Assembly: GCA_937915975.1 (NCBI GenBank)
Contig: CALGGL010000185.1
Location: 1-13,389 of the forward strand
Direction: 5' to 3'
Source of the DNA: an uncultured Lachnospiraceae bacterium
GTDB lineage: Bacteria; Bacillota; Clostridia; Lachnospirales; Lachnospiraceae
Length of the DNA: 13,389 nucleotides
Shown: piece by piece, positions 6,522 through 13,389 of the stretch
Layout of the letters: each line of letters begins with the position of its first letter
How positions within the stretch are numbered: the stretch's first letter is position 1
Position numbers and translations under genes: made by a program
Notes under the pieces: model-generated
Database searches by the model: none
Seen by the model: only the letters and a program-made list of their open reading frames with translations
Told to the model about the DNA's origin: nothing

Positions 6522-8822
6522 TTACTGAAATCCTCCCATAAGATATATTAGCGGTGAATTCCAATATATAGTTACCTCATTACATGAGAAGCTCTGCTCG
6601 TTATCAACGTAAGCAAGTGCAGGCGCATATCCGTGTAATACCGCCTTTGCATACGGATCCTCAAGAGCGTTATCCGGTCCTCCCACAAGCATACCCGGCA
6701 TGGTTTCGCCAAGCACCTGTGAAGGTCTGTGATGTGTATGCTCAGGTGATAAATCACCGTAGCCTGTAACATAACAATATCCTGTTCCGTTAACACCAAA
6801 TATATAATCTCTGTGTCTTTGAGCATACTCGGCATATTCTTCATTCGGAGAAATCTTATTTGCCATAAGAAGAAGCATTCCGTTATTTGCAATACTCATA
6901 TTACTTCCCCAAGGATAATTTGTTCCGAGTCCCATGAAGAAAGGCTCCTTTTTGCATTTTGCAATAAGCTTGTCAGCTGCCTCAAGAAGTGCAGCGGTTG
7001 CGGACTCTTTGGCACCTGCATCTATATCATCAGCCTTTGCAAGATCATAAAGCGCATAACCGCCTATGCCTGCCCAACCAAGATTTGTATCAGGTCTGCT
7101 GTTAACCATTTCATTTACAACGTCAAGATACTTGCTGTCTTTTGTTGCAATATATAATTCGGATGCTGCCCAGAGTTTCTCGTCTGCAAGCTGGTTATCA
7201 GGATATTCACCTGTTACTATCTCTTCAGGGTTCTTGTAACCCTTCATTCCTTCATTTGCCTCAAGATAAGCATATGCATTTTCTGCTGCAGCTAAACAAT
7301 TGGCTGCAAAATCCTTATCATACTCTGCATATATAACAGAAGCCTTTGCCATAACAGCGGCAAAATCACCTGTAGCCGCATAGGAAACAGGCGCAAGCAC
7401 AAGCTGGTCGGTTTCATCAACCGCGAGTACCGTTTCAGGGAATACAAGAGCGGTTACCTTATGATATACTCCGCCCGAAGCACTGTCCTGCATCTTAAGC
7501 ATCCAGTCAAGCTCATACTTTGCTTCATCAAGCAAATCAGGTATTCCGTTTCCGCTTTCAGGAATTCCTATATCATCTGCCGATATATCAAAATCCTCAT
7601 ATGTAAGTAACAAATCCTGAACGGTCTTTGCACCTGATACTACATATCTTCCGTAATCACCTGCATCATGCCATCCGCCGGATACGTCAACGGTTGAGCT
7701 TGACGAAGATCCGTAGACAATTGCATTTTCGGTATGACATGCCTCATGCGCAAAGTCGCCGGCTATATCCTCCGTAACCTCACAGCCGCATCTTTGCTTA
7801 TAAAGCATAAGTATTACATCCTTATATATATCATCATATAAATTATAGCCTATCTCGAAGTCATAGGATTCTCCTGAAGGACTTGAGATAATCTTATATT
7901 TTCCGGTATATTTGAAATCAGAAAAATCACCCTGCTTAACGCCCAGATTGACCGTACTGTCAAATGCCATATCTCCGTACTCACCGATATAAACTGTATC
8001 TCCCGTTTCAGCATCCACTATCTTGAATTTTTCTTCATCCTTTGAGGTGACAATAACCGTCTTATAATCATCCGGTTCATAACCTATCTGGTTAACCTTT
8101 ACCTGAATAGGTGTAGGTGCACCCACTATCTTTTCAGCATTTGAACTGTCTGTTACAAAAAGTGAGAAGTTGTCAAAGTATATCTTATGTGCTCCCGGGT
8201 CTCCTCCGTTTTCATCAAAAGCACCCATATTTATGGCAAGTCTCGGAGCAGGATCGGAATCCTCATCCATAGTAAACTCATAATCTATTGTCTGTACCTC
8301 AGAGGTAACAGCTACCTTATCAGATGCGTAAGCATGATAATCACCGCCGTTTACCTGGACTCTCCACTCCAAATTACACGGAACATCCGAATGTACATCG
8401 AAAGAAACCGTATATACACAGCCTCTTGCCATGGTGAAGCCGTCATAATAAAGCTGGCAGGAATGCTCGAGCGTACCTGTTTTTGCAATGTCCGCTACAA
8501 GTTCTCCATCCTCAACATAAAGCAGATAATCACCACCGTTTACATAGGTCGTAAAGCCTGCTGTATCACCGTCATCAAAATTAATTCCCAGTACATCCGC
8601 ACCCTCAACGGTTGTAAATCTGTCATCCTCTATATACGGCTCCTCTGTCGTAACCCATTCCTCATTGTCTTCGATAACAGGAGCAGGACCTAAATCCTCG
8701 GTTACGGCATCCGTTTCCGATGCTGTTTTTTTACTGTCATTTTTTTTACCGCTGCAGCCACAGGCTGAAAGCATCATAATCGCCGCCATGGATACGGCTG
8801 CTATTTTTTTCATTTTCCTCAT
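6522..8822 (-). CDS. Lipoprotein cellulase, CBM4-like + Ig-like + glycoside hydrolase family 9
   Basis: This 766-residue enzyme is predicted to cut beta-1,4-glucan at the cell surface. The N-terminus is a lipoprotein signal (positive MRKMKK, hydrophobic core, lipobox LSAC with C21), then an acidic, Thr/Glu-rich linker. A CBM4/9-like jelly-roll module follows at about 75-225 (ending KIYFDNFSLFV), then an Ig-like module (about 238-325, beginning IQVKVNQIGYEPDD). The GH9 catalytic domain runs from about 330 to the end. Visible GH9 features are the FAHEACH metal-site motif (C362, H363), SGGWHDAGDYGRYV with D386 and D389 (nucleophile-activating/base region), HTHHRPS (695-701), and CNEVTIYWNSPL with the catalytic acid E749. 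The module order resembles clostridial CbhA/CelK, but there is no dockerin. The ATG at 8822 has GAGG 8 bases upstream. The gene lies 22 bases after hisA and 22 bases before the GtrA-YfhO gene, so it appears to be in their operon. Endo or processive action cannot be told from sequence. Confidence 0.95.
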   Translation of the reverse strand: MRKMKKIAAVSMAAIMMLSACGCSGKKNDSKKTASETDAVTEDLGPAPVIEDNEEWVTTEEPYIEDDRFTTVEGADVLGINFDDGDTAGFTTYVNGGDYLLYVEDGELVADIAKTGTLEHSCQLYYDGFTMARGCVYTVSFDVHSDVPCNLEWRVQVNGGDYHAYASDKVAVTSEVQTIDYEFTMDEDSDPAPRLAINMGAFDENGGDPGAHKIYFDNFSLFVTDSSNAEKIVGAPTPIQVKVNQIGYEPDDYKTVIVTSKDEEKFKIVDAETGDTVYIGEYGDMAFDSTVNLGVKQGDFSDFKYTGKYKIISSPSGESYDFEIGYNLYDDIYKDVILMLYKQRCGCEVTEDIAGDFAHEACHTENAIVYGSSSSSTVDVSGGWHDAGDYGRYVVSGAKTVQDLLLTYEDFDISADDIGIPESGNGIPDLLDEAKYELDWMLKMQDSASGGVYHKVTALVFPETVLAVDETDQLVLAPVSYAATGDFAAVMAKASVIYAEYDKDFAANCLAAAENAYAYLEANEGMKGYKNPEEIVTGEYPDNQLADEKLWAASELYIATKDSKYLDVVNEMVNSRPDTNLGWAGIGGYALYDLAKADDIDAGAKESATAALLEAADKLIAKCKKEPFFMGLGTNYPWGSNMSIANNGMLLLMANKISPNEEYAEYAQRHRDYIFGVNGTGYCYVTGYGDLSPEHTHHRPSQVLGETMPGMLVGGPDNALEDPYAKAVLHGYAPALAYVDNEQSFSCNEVTIYWNSPLIYLMGGFQ

Positions 8823-8844
8823 TAAAACATCCTCACTTTTTTAT

Positions 8845-9621
8845 TTATTGTTTACACATTTTTATTACTTCCTCAAACGGCATATCGCCGCCAAATATAT
8901 CAAGTGCACTTCCGATTGTAACATCAAGCCTGTCACGTCCAAGCTTTTTCAGCTTTTTTAAATCCTCAAAGCTTCCCACACCTCCTGCGTAGGTTATGGG
9001 AATTCTCGCCCAGCCTCCGAGCAAATCCGCAAGTTCCTCTTCTATACCCTGTGCCTTACCCTCAACATCTACGGCATGAATAAGAAATTCACTGCAATAT
9101 TCCGAAAGCATATCAAGTGTAGACTCATCAACCTTAACCTCGGTAAAATTCTGCCACCTGTCCGTAACTATGTAATAACTATCATACTGCTTGCGACAGC
9201 TTAAATCAAGTACAAGCTTATCTTTTCCGACTGATGCAAAAAGCCTTTCAAGATTATCGTAGTTTATCTTTCCGTCCTTAAATACATATGAGGTAACTAT
9301 AACCTTGTCTGCGCCCATTTCAATAAAGTTCTTTGCATTATCGGCAGTTATCCCTCCTCCAATCTGAAGGCCTCCCGAAAAGCTTGAAAGCGCAAGCTTT
9401 GCCTGTCTTATATCCTCATCATAATATTCACTTTGTTTTGGATTAAGTATTATTACATGCCCGCCGTTTAATCCGTATTTTTTATATATTTTCGCATAAT
9501 AGTCGGCGCAAAGCTCCGATACAAAATTATCTCTTGCACTGTCAGCCTCATCCTTAAGACTCCCTCCGACTATCTGCTTAACCTTACCGTTATGAATATC
9601 TATACATGGTCTGAATTTCAT
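8845..9621 (-). CDS. hisA: HisA of eukaryotic (yeast HIS6) type: ProFAR isomerase
   Basis: The enzyme isomerises ProFAR to PRFAR in histidine biosynthesis, using a TIM barrel. The 258-residue product matches the eukaryotic HisA branch, not the usual bacterial one. It shares with yeast His6 (from memory) the N-terminal CIDxHNGxVKQIVGG, the LQxGGGI loop, DLSCRK, EFLIHAxDVEG, YAGG and the end motif GSxLDIFGG. Catalytic aspartates are D8 and D139; phosphate-binding loops are GGG (88-90) and YAGGVGS (211-217). Because the barrel is complete and these residues are intact, it is probably active. The ATG at 9621 has AAGGTG about 8 bases upstream and lies 17 bases after the preceding glycosyltransferase stop, so it is translationally close to glycan genes. 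No other his gene is in the window. HisF is excluded by the HIS6-like motifs. Confidence 0.93.
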   Translation of the reverse strand: MKFRPCIDIHNGKVKQIVGGSLKDEADSARDNFVSELCADYYAKIYKKYGLNGGHVIILNPKQSEYYDEDIRQAKLALSSFSGGLQIGGGITADNAKNFIEMGADKVIVTSYVFKDGKINYDNLERLFASVGKDKLVLDLSCRKQYDSYYIVTDRWQNFTEVKVDESTLDMLSEYCSEFLIHAVDVEGKAQGIEEELADLLGGWARIPITYAGGVGSFEDLKKLKKLGRDRLDVTIGSALDIFGGDMPFEEVIKMCKQ

Positions 9622-9638
9622 ATTTTTTCACCTTATAT

Positions 9639-11507
9639 TTATTCCGAATCATTTTCTGTTTTTTCTTCAGGCATTCCTTCAGTATTTTCTTCATCCTGCT
9701 TTTCTTCTGCCGGTATAATTTCCGGAAGAGTGAACTGCTTTCCTTCCTTCGTAAAGTTCACATTATAGAATGGATCTCCGTCTCTTAAAATATTCGGCCA
9801 CATAATCCGGAATAAATCTTCTTCTCTTTCAAGCTCCTCTTCAATTCTTATGGTATTTCCGATTATAGGCTTTGTATCATGAAAATGCCAGCCTGCATCT
9901 GCAACAGTAACAACCCAGTGGTTGAGTTCATTTAACTTAAAGCAAAAATCAATTTCCGAAAGAGAAGTCTTGAATTTGTCGGAAAAGCCTCCGACCTTTA
10001 GGAAAAGATCCTTCTTAACCATCATACACGAAGCAGAGACTGCACTGCAGTCTGTATTTATCCTGTTATGCATAAGATAACCGTTATCATCCTTCACGAG
10101 TCCCTGATAAAGATTTGATACAAGTCCGTTCACGCCTATGACATAGCCCTTGTGGTAAATCATATCGTTATCATCGTATAAAACTCCAGATACGGCACCA
10201 ACCTCATCACGCATACAATTTCCCAGCATCTCACCCATTGCAGTTGCGTCTATAAGCTCAACATTATTGTCCAAAAAGAAAAGATAATCTCCGTTTGCCA
10301 AAGAAGCCCCAAAGTTTCTTATGGCAGGAAGTCCGTCCAGCTTGGTATTTGTAATTATTTTTACGTTTTTTCTTATGCTTTCTATCCGGTGATAGAAAGC
10401 TGTCATTTCTTTATTTTCACTCTCTGTATCTATTACTATTATTTCAAAATTATTATATCTTGCTTTTTCAAACAAAGGGAAAATACATTTTTCCAAAAGG
10501 GTAGGTGAATTTCCTCCCGGAATGATAATCGTAAGAAACGGATTACCCGGAGTTTCATACTCAACCTTATACACGCCCCACATATCCGTATGTACCGCAG
10601 TGGCATAGTATCCCATTCTCTTTATATGTGCTCCGAGTGCACGCTTTCCCGCTTCCTTGGCATACTCTTTGTTATGCACATCCAAAGATACGGAAGAGTT
10701 ATTAACTCTCTTATGATAAAGAACTCTCGGTATATGCTTTATGCTTGTAGTTCTCTCGCAGCATCTTAAGGTAAAATCATAATCCTGTGCTCCGTCAAAT
10801 TCCGAGTCAAAGCCGCCGAGTCCCACCGCCATATTTCTTTTTACGACAAAAAGATGTCTTATATAATTATAAGCGCGCAGAATATCTATACTGAAATCCG
10901 GCTTAAATACCGGTTCAAGATACTTCCGTCCGTCTGCGGAAACCTTATCTTCATCCGAATATATAATGTCATATCTTATTTCCTGAAGTTCACTTGCCAC
11001 ACTAAAAAGTGCATCCGGCGGAAGTAAATCATCATGATCTACAAAGGTCACATAATCACCAGTCGCCATCTGAAGAGCCTTATTACTGTTTCCCGAAATT
11101 CCAAGATTCCTATCCACATAAAGATAATTAATCCTGCTTTCGTTTTCCATATATTCCTTAACAATATTACTCTGTCTGTCAGAACCGTCCACTATGCAAA
11201 GTTCCCAGTTTTCATAGGTCTGTGCCATGACGGATTCTATCATCTTTCTCAGATACACCTCGGGAGTTTTATAAACGGGAACTATTATGCTTATAACCGG
11301 ACTGTATCTTAACGCAATCTCTCTTTGCTTAGAGAGCTCCTCTTCCTTTGCTGCGTGATATCTCTTATACCAACTGTTATAGGCGTTTCCCGGTCCGTTC
11401 ACCTTATCGCGCATTCTCGTCCATACTCCGCTTATACCGTTTGACCTTATATAATTAAAGCCTTTTTTTATACTTGCCGCATTGATAGATGATAAATCAA
11501 ATTTCAT
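9639..11507 (-). CDS. Two-domain family 2 glycosyltransferase
   Basis: This 622-residue cytoplasmic protein has two GT2-like domains and should transfer sugars from nucleotide donors during polysaccharide synthesis. Domain 1 (about 70-315) is complete: the VISIIVPVYK nucleotide-binding strand, the metal-binding DHDD (157-160), the YSDEDK segment and FDGAQDYDF. Domain 2 (about 324-585) is divergent. It has DNN (413-415) where the neighbouring GT2 has NND, and HFHDTKPI where the neighbour has HHYESKSRG. The C-terminus is an acidic tail rich in E and D (598-622). There are no membrane segments. I chose the ATG at 11507 because GGGAGG lies 8 bases upstream; the frame is open to 11570, but that extension has no good start signal. 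The 66-base gap to the preceding GT2 gene holds an imperfect hairpin (GTTGTG/CACAAC arms), not a convincing terminator. Acceptor and donor sugars cannot be read from sequence. Confidence 0.93.
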   Translation of the reverse strand: MKFDLSSINAASIKKGFNYIRSNGISGVWTRMRDKVNGPGNAYNSWYKRYHAAKEEELSKQREIALRYSPVISIIVPVYKTPEVYLRKMIESVMAQTYENWELCIVDGSDRQSNIVKEYMENESRINYLYVDRNLGISGNSNKALQMATGDYVTFVDHDDLLPPDALFSVASELQEIRYDIIYSDEDKVSADGRKYLEPVFKPDFSIDILRAYNYIRHLFVVKRNMAVGLGGFDSEFDGAQDYDFTLRCCERTTSIKHIPRVLYHKRVNNSSVSLDVHNKEYAKEAGKRALGAHIKRMGYYATAVHTDMWGVYKVEYETPGNPFLTIIIPGGNSPTLLEKCIFPLFEKARYNNFEIIVIDTESENKEMTAFYHRIESIRKNVKIITNTKLDGLPAIRNFGASLANGDYLFFLDNNVELIDATAMGEMLGNCMRDEVGAVSGVLYDDNDMIYHKGYVIGVNGLVSNLYQGLVKDDNGYLMHNRINTDCSAVSASCMMVKKDLFLKVGGFSDKFKTSLSEIDFCFKLNELNHWVVTVADAGWHFHDTKPIIGNTIRIEEELEREEDLFRIMWPNILRDGDPFYNVNFTKEGKQFTLPEIIPAEEKQDEENTEGMPEEKTENDSE

Positions 11508-11573
11508 AAGGTGAACCTCCCTTCCTTTTTCTATATATATTACAGTTGTGACAGGACGTAACCTTGACACAAC

Positions 11574-12797
11574 TTATACCCTGATTGAGAAATCGGCTTT
11601 ATCCAATGTTAGATTAACATTGTAATACGGATCTCCGTTTTCAAGGATCTTAGGCCATCTGCTTCTGAAAAGCTTTATCTCGCTGTTAAATCTCTCCTTC
11701 TTTTCAAAGGTATCTTCGGCACCTCTTGACTTAGACTCATAATGATGAAGTCTGGCATTGGCATTATATACAACAAGCTTTCCGAGTGCTCTGACCTTCA
11801 TACAAAAATCAATATCATTAAACGCAACTCTGAACGCTTCCTCAAGTCCGCCCACTTCATCGTAAATCTCCTTCTTTGTCATAAGGCAGGCTGCCGTTAC
11901 GGCACTGTAATCACAAGCAACCTTTGTTCTGGACTGGTAAAGGTCACTGTCCTCGTCAAGAGTTACAAAGGCATGACCTGCTATTCCCCCAAAACCGACA
12001 ACCACACCGGCATGCTGGATGGTATCATCCTCATAATAAAGCCTTGCTCCAACTATGCCAACATCCTCTCTTTGACAGAAACCAAGCATCTGTGAAAGCC
12101 AGTCACCGTTTATAACCTCTATATCATTATTCAATAAAAGTATATATTCGCCTTTTGCTTCCTTAACACCGAAGTTATTGATGGCAGAATAATTAAACTC
12201 CTTGTCCCAGTAAACAACCCGTACGTTATCCCTTTTCTCAATTTCCTTATAAAAATCAAAGGTGATATCTTCCACGCTGTTATTTTCAACTATAATGTAT
12301 TCGTAGTTTTTATAATCCGATTTTTCATCGACCGAATCCATGCATTTTTTTAAATCCTCCACGTGGTCCTTATTCGGAATAACAATAGAAATGAGTGGAT
12401 TTCCGATTATTTTATATGTGGTTTTATATAGTCCCAGATGATCCCCGTTTTCAACAATCGCATCTATACCGAGTCTTTTATAATGAGCTTCAATGGCTCG
12501 TCTTCCCGCATCAAAAGCATAGAGCTTGGAATCAGGTCTTTCCGAGGTTGAATTGCTGTGAGCTCTCCAACGATACAATACCTTAGGTATATGATACACT
12601 TCATTTGCCTTCTCCACACATCTTAGTATGAAGTCATAATCCTGGGCACCGTCAAATTCGCTGTTGAACACACCCACCTCATCAACCAATTTTTTAGATG
12701 CTACAAACATATGACATATATAGTTACATGAACGAAGTAAATCTATATTAAAGTCCGGTTTAAAATTCGCTCCGAAAAATTTCTTTCCCTTTTCGTC
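11574..12797 (-). CDS. Family 2 glycosyltransferase, 5' end missing at a sequence junction
   Basis: About 405 C-terminal residues of a GT2 paralogous to the next gene downstream. The visible part begins KKFFGANFKPDFNIDLL, which aligns with EPVFKPDFSIDIL at about residue 198 of the paralog, so roughly 195 N-terminal residues, including the first domain's DXD, are absent. What remains is the end of domain 1 (FDGAQDYDFILRC) and a complete domain 2: ISIVIPNKDH, then YSAINNFGVKEAKGEYILLLNNDIEV with NND, FNDIDFCMK, and HHYESKSRG near the end. It finishes RWPKILENGDPYYNVNLT, shared with the paralog. There is no native start codon or ribosome binding site: the frame runs on into an unrelated BipA segment. 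In the real genome this is probably an intact gene of about 600 codons, and the truncation is likely an assembly effect. Local G/C is low (about 30 percent at 12721-12780). Confidence 0.88.
   Translation of the reverse strand, partial: DEKGKKFFGANFKPDFNIDLLRSCNYICHMFVASKKLVDEVGVFNSEFDGAQDYDFILRCVEKANEVYHIPKVLYRWRAHSNSTSERPDSKLYAFDAGRRAIEAHYKRLGIDAIVENGDHLGLYKTTYKIIGNPLISIVIPNKDHVEDLKKCMDSVDEKSDYKNYEYIIVENNSVEDITFDFYKEIEKRDNVRVVYWDKEFNYSAINNFGVKEAKGEYILLLNNDIEVINGDWLSQMLGFCQREDVGIVGARLYYEDDTIQHAGVVVGFGGIAGHAFVTLDEDSDLYQSRTKVACDYSAVTAACLMTKKEIYDEVGGLEEAFRVAFNDIDFCMKVRALGKLVVYNANARLHHYESKSRGAEDTFEKKERFNSEIKLFRSRWPKILENGDPYYNVNLTLDKADFSIRV
12780..12797. other. Putative chimeric junction between GT2 and BipA sequences
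   Basis: The 18 bases encode DEKGKK on the minus strand. On the BipA side this fits the usual BipA sequence EVIYKTDE-x-GKK. On the GT2 side it fits the DEDKV...GKK region seen in the paralog (SDEDKVSADGRK). Both parents could therefore share this stretch, which would explain an in-frame join. Base composition changes sharply here: about 30 percent G/C at 12721-12780 against about 67 percent at 12841-12900, counted by eye. Confidence 0.7.
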
Positions 12798-13238
12798 GGT
12801 CTTGTAGATGACCTCGGCCTTGCTGACCGCGAATTCGTAGCCTTCGCGCCGCATGGTCTCGATGAGGATGCTCAAATGCAGCTCGCCGCGGCCGGAGACC
12901 TTGAACGTATCAGCTGAGTCGGTCTCCTCCACGCGCAGGGAAACGTCCGTATTCAGTTCCCTGAAAAGCCTGTCCCTGATATGACGTGAAGTCACATACT
13001 TGCCGGACTGCCCTGCCAGTGGCGAATCGTTAACGCAGAAATTCATGGAGATCGTCGGCTCTGATATCTTCTGGAAAGGTATCGGCTTCGGATCTTCCGG
13101 ATCACACAAGGTATCTCCGATATGGATATCCGCAATGCCGGAGATTGCAACGATCGAACCGACTCCGGCTTCTCTTACATCGATCTTATTCAAGCCATCG
13201 AATTCATAAAGCTTGCTGATCTTTACTTTCTTTTTCTT
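12780..13238 (-). pseudogene. typA: Interior fragment of ribosome-associated GTPase BipA/TypA
   Basis: BipA/TypA is a translation-factor GTPase involved in 50S ribosome assembly and stress or low-temperature growth. About 150 residues from its middle are present in one frame: the end of domain II (KVKISKLYEFDGLN, then AISGIADIHIGDTLC) and most of domain III ([62 protein letters not shown], and FAVSKAEVIYKTDE). The GTPase domain and the C-terminus are both missing. No start is credible: only a TTG at 13193 without a ribosome binding site opens the frame, and a stop closes it at about 13269-13271. G/C is far above the rest of the window. It is a fragment joined to GT2 sequence on one side and unrelated sequence on the other, most likely from another gene or organism through misassembly. 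Confidence 0.88.
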
Positions 13239-13255
13239 GTTTTTTGAAGAAACGA

Positions 13256-13389
13256 ATGGTACGTCTTCTTATCCCTTATGTTATTTTTGGTATAATAGCC
13301 TATCTACTTTGGCTTGTGACGCGTCATTATGGGGAAGATGCTGCATCTATATCTTCTTGGTGGCGGCCATTGGCAGGTATGTTGTATGG
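13256..13389 (+). CDS. Possible N-terminal fragment of a membrane protein (runs off the window)
   Basis: An open plus-strand frame from the ATG at 13256 reads to the end (44 codons). It begins MVRLLIPYVIFGIIAYLLWLV, a convincing single membrane helix with positive residues before it, followed by a polar stretch ending PLAGMLYG. The frame is also open a little upstream (KKR before the Met), and no clear ribosome binding site is seen, so the true start may lie in sequence replaced at the junction. No family is recognised. It is the only plus-strand candidate in the window and lies beyond the BipA fragment, so it may come from a third source. Confidence 0.4.
   Translation, partial: MVRLLIPYVIFGIIAYLLWLVTRHYGEDAASISSWWRPLAGMLY

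Noticed and set aside
11508..11570. Longer N-terminus for the complete GT2 (frame open to 11570)
   Set aside because: The extra residues have no GT2 character, and GGGAGG is correctly placed only for the ATG at 11507.
11508..11573. Terminator or strong promoter between the two GT2 genes
   Set aside because: The hairpin (GTTGTG/CACAAC arms) is short and imperfect and is not directly followed by a T run. The best promoter match (TTACGT, 18 bases, TATATA) is weak.
11574..13193. A genuine novel BipA-glycosyltransferase fusion protein
   Set aside because: Both partners are truncated at the join, the BipA part lacks a start, base composition jumps, and a second discontinuity follows within 500 bases. 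A chimera explains all of this.
1..13389. tRNA, rRNA, CRISPR array, insertion sequence or phage genes
   Set aside because: I saw no cloverleaf sequences, spaced direct repeats, transposase motifs or terminal inverted repeats. Almost all of the window is accounted for by the genes listed.

Overview
The window looks like a low-GC Gram-positive (Firmicutes) chromosome, most likely a gut or rumen Lachnospiraceae-type Clostridium. The evidence is AT-rich DNA with strong GGAGG-type ribosome binding sites, a lipoprotein cellulase of the CBM4-Ig-GH9 type, a short clostridial-style ThiC, and a YfhO-family envelope glycosyltransferase. Genus is inferred from these protein styles only. The sequence does not prove it.

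From about 1 to 12,790 every gene lies on the minus strand. In transcription order (right to left) there is a tight cluster: the 3' part of a family 2 glycosyltransferase (GT2) gene, a complete two-domain GT2 gene, a hisA of the eukaryotic (yeast HIS6) type, a large GH9 lipoprotein cellulase, and a GtrA-YfhO fusion membrane protein. Gaps within it are 66, 17, 22 and 22 bases. A hybrid histidine kinase follows after about 80 bases with no visible terminator between, and ends at a strong hairpin terminator (1571-1600). Next comes a separate unit with thiC (thiamine pyrimidine synthesis), which has its own promoter and no TPP riboswitch. At the left edge is the start of a gene with a 15-residue tandem repeat.

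My reading of the cluster is an envelope or extracellular glycan locus. The GT2 proteins would build a polysaccharide in the cytoplasm. The GtrA-YfhO protein could flip a lipid-linked sugar and transfer it outside. The surface-anchored GH9 enzyme could trim or degrade a beta-glucan. The eukaryotic-type HisA in the middle has no obvious link to glycan chemistry and is the oddest resident. The grouping is visible in the sequence; the joint function is inference.

The right end (about 12,780-13,389) should be treated with suspicion. The GT2 reading frame runs without a break into an interior piece of the translation GTPase BipA/TypA, with a jump in GC content. Beyond about 13,240 the sequence changes again, to a plus-strand hydrophobic ORF that runs off the end. 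This three-part patchwork is most simply a contig-end assembly chimera, not a new fusion protein.
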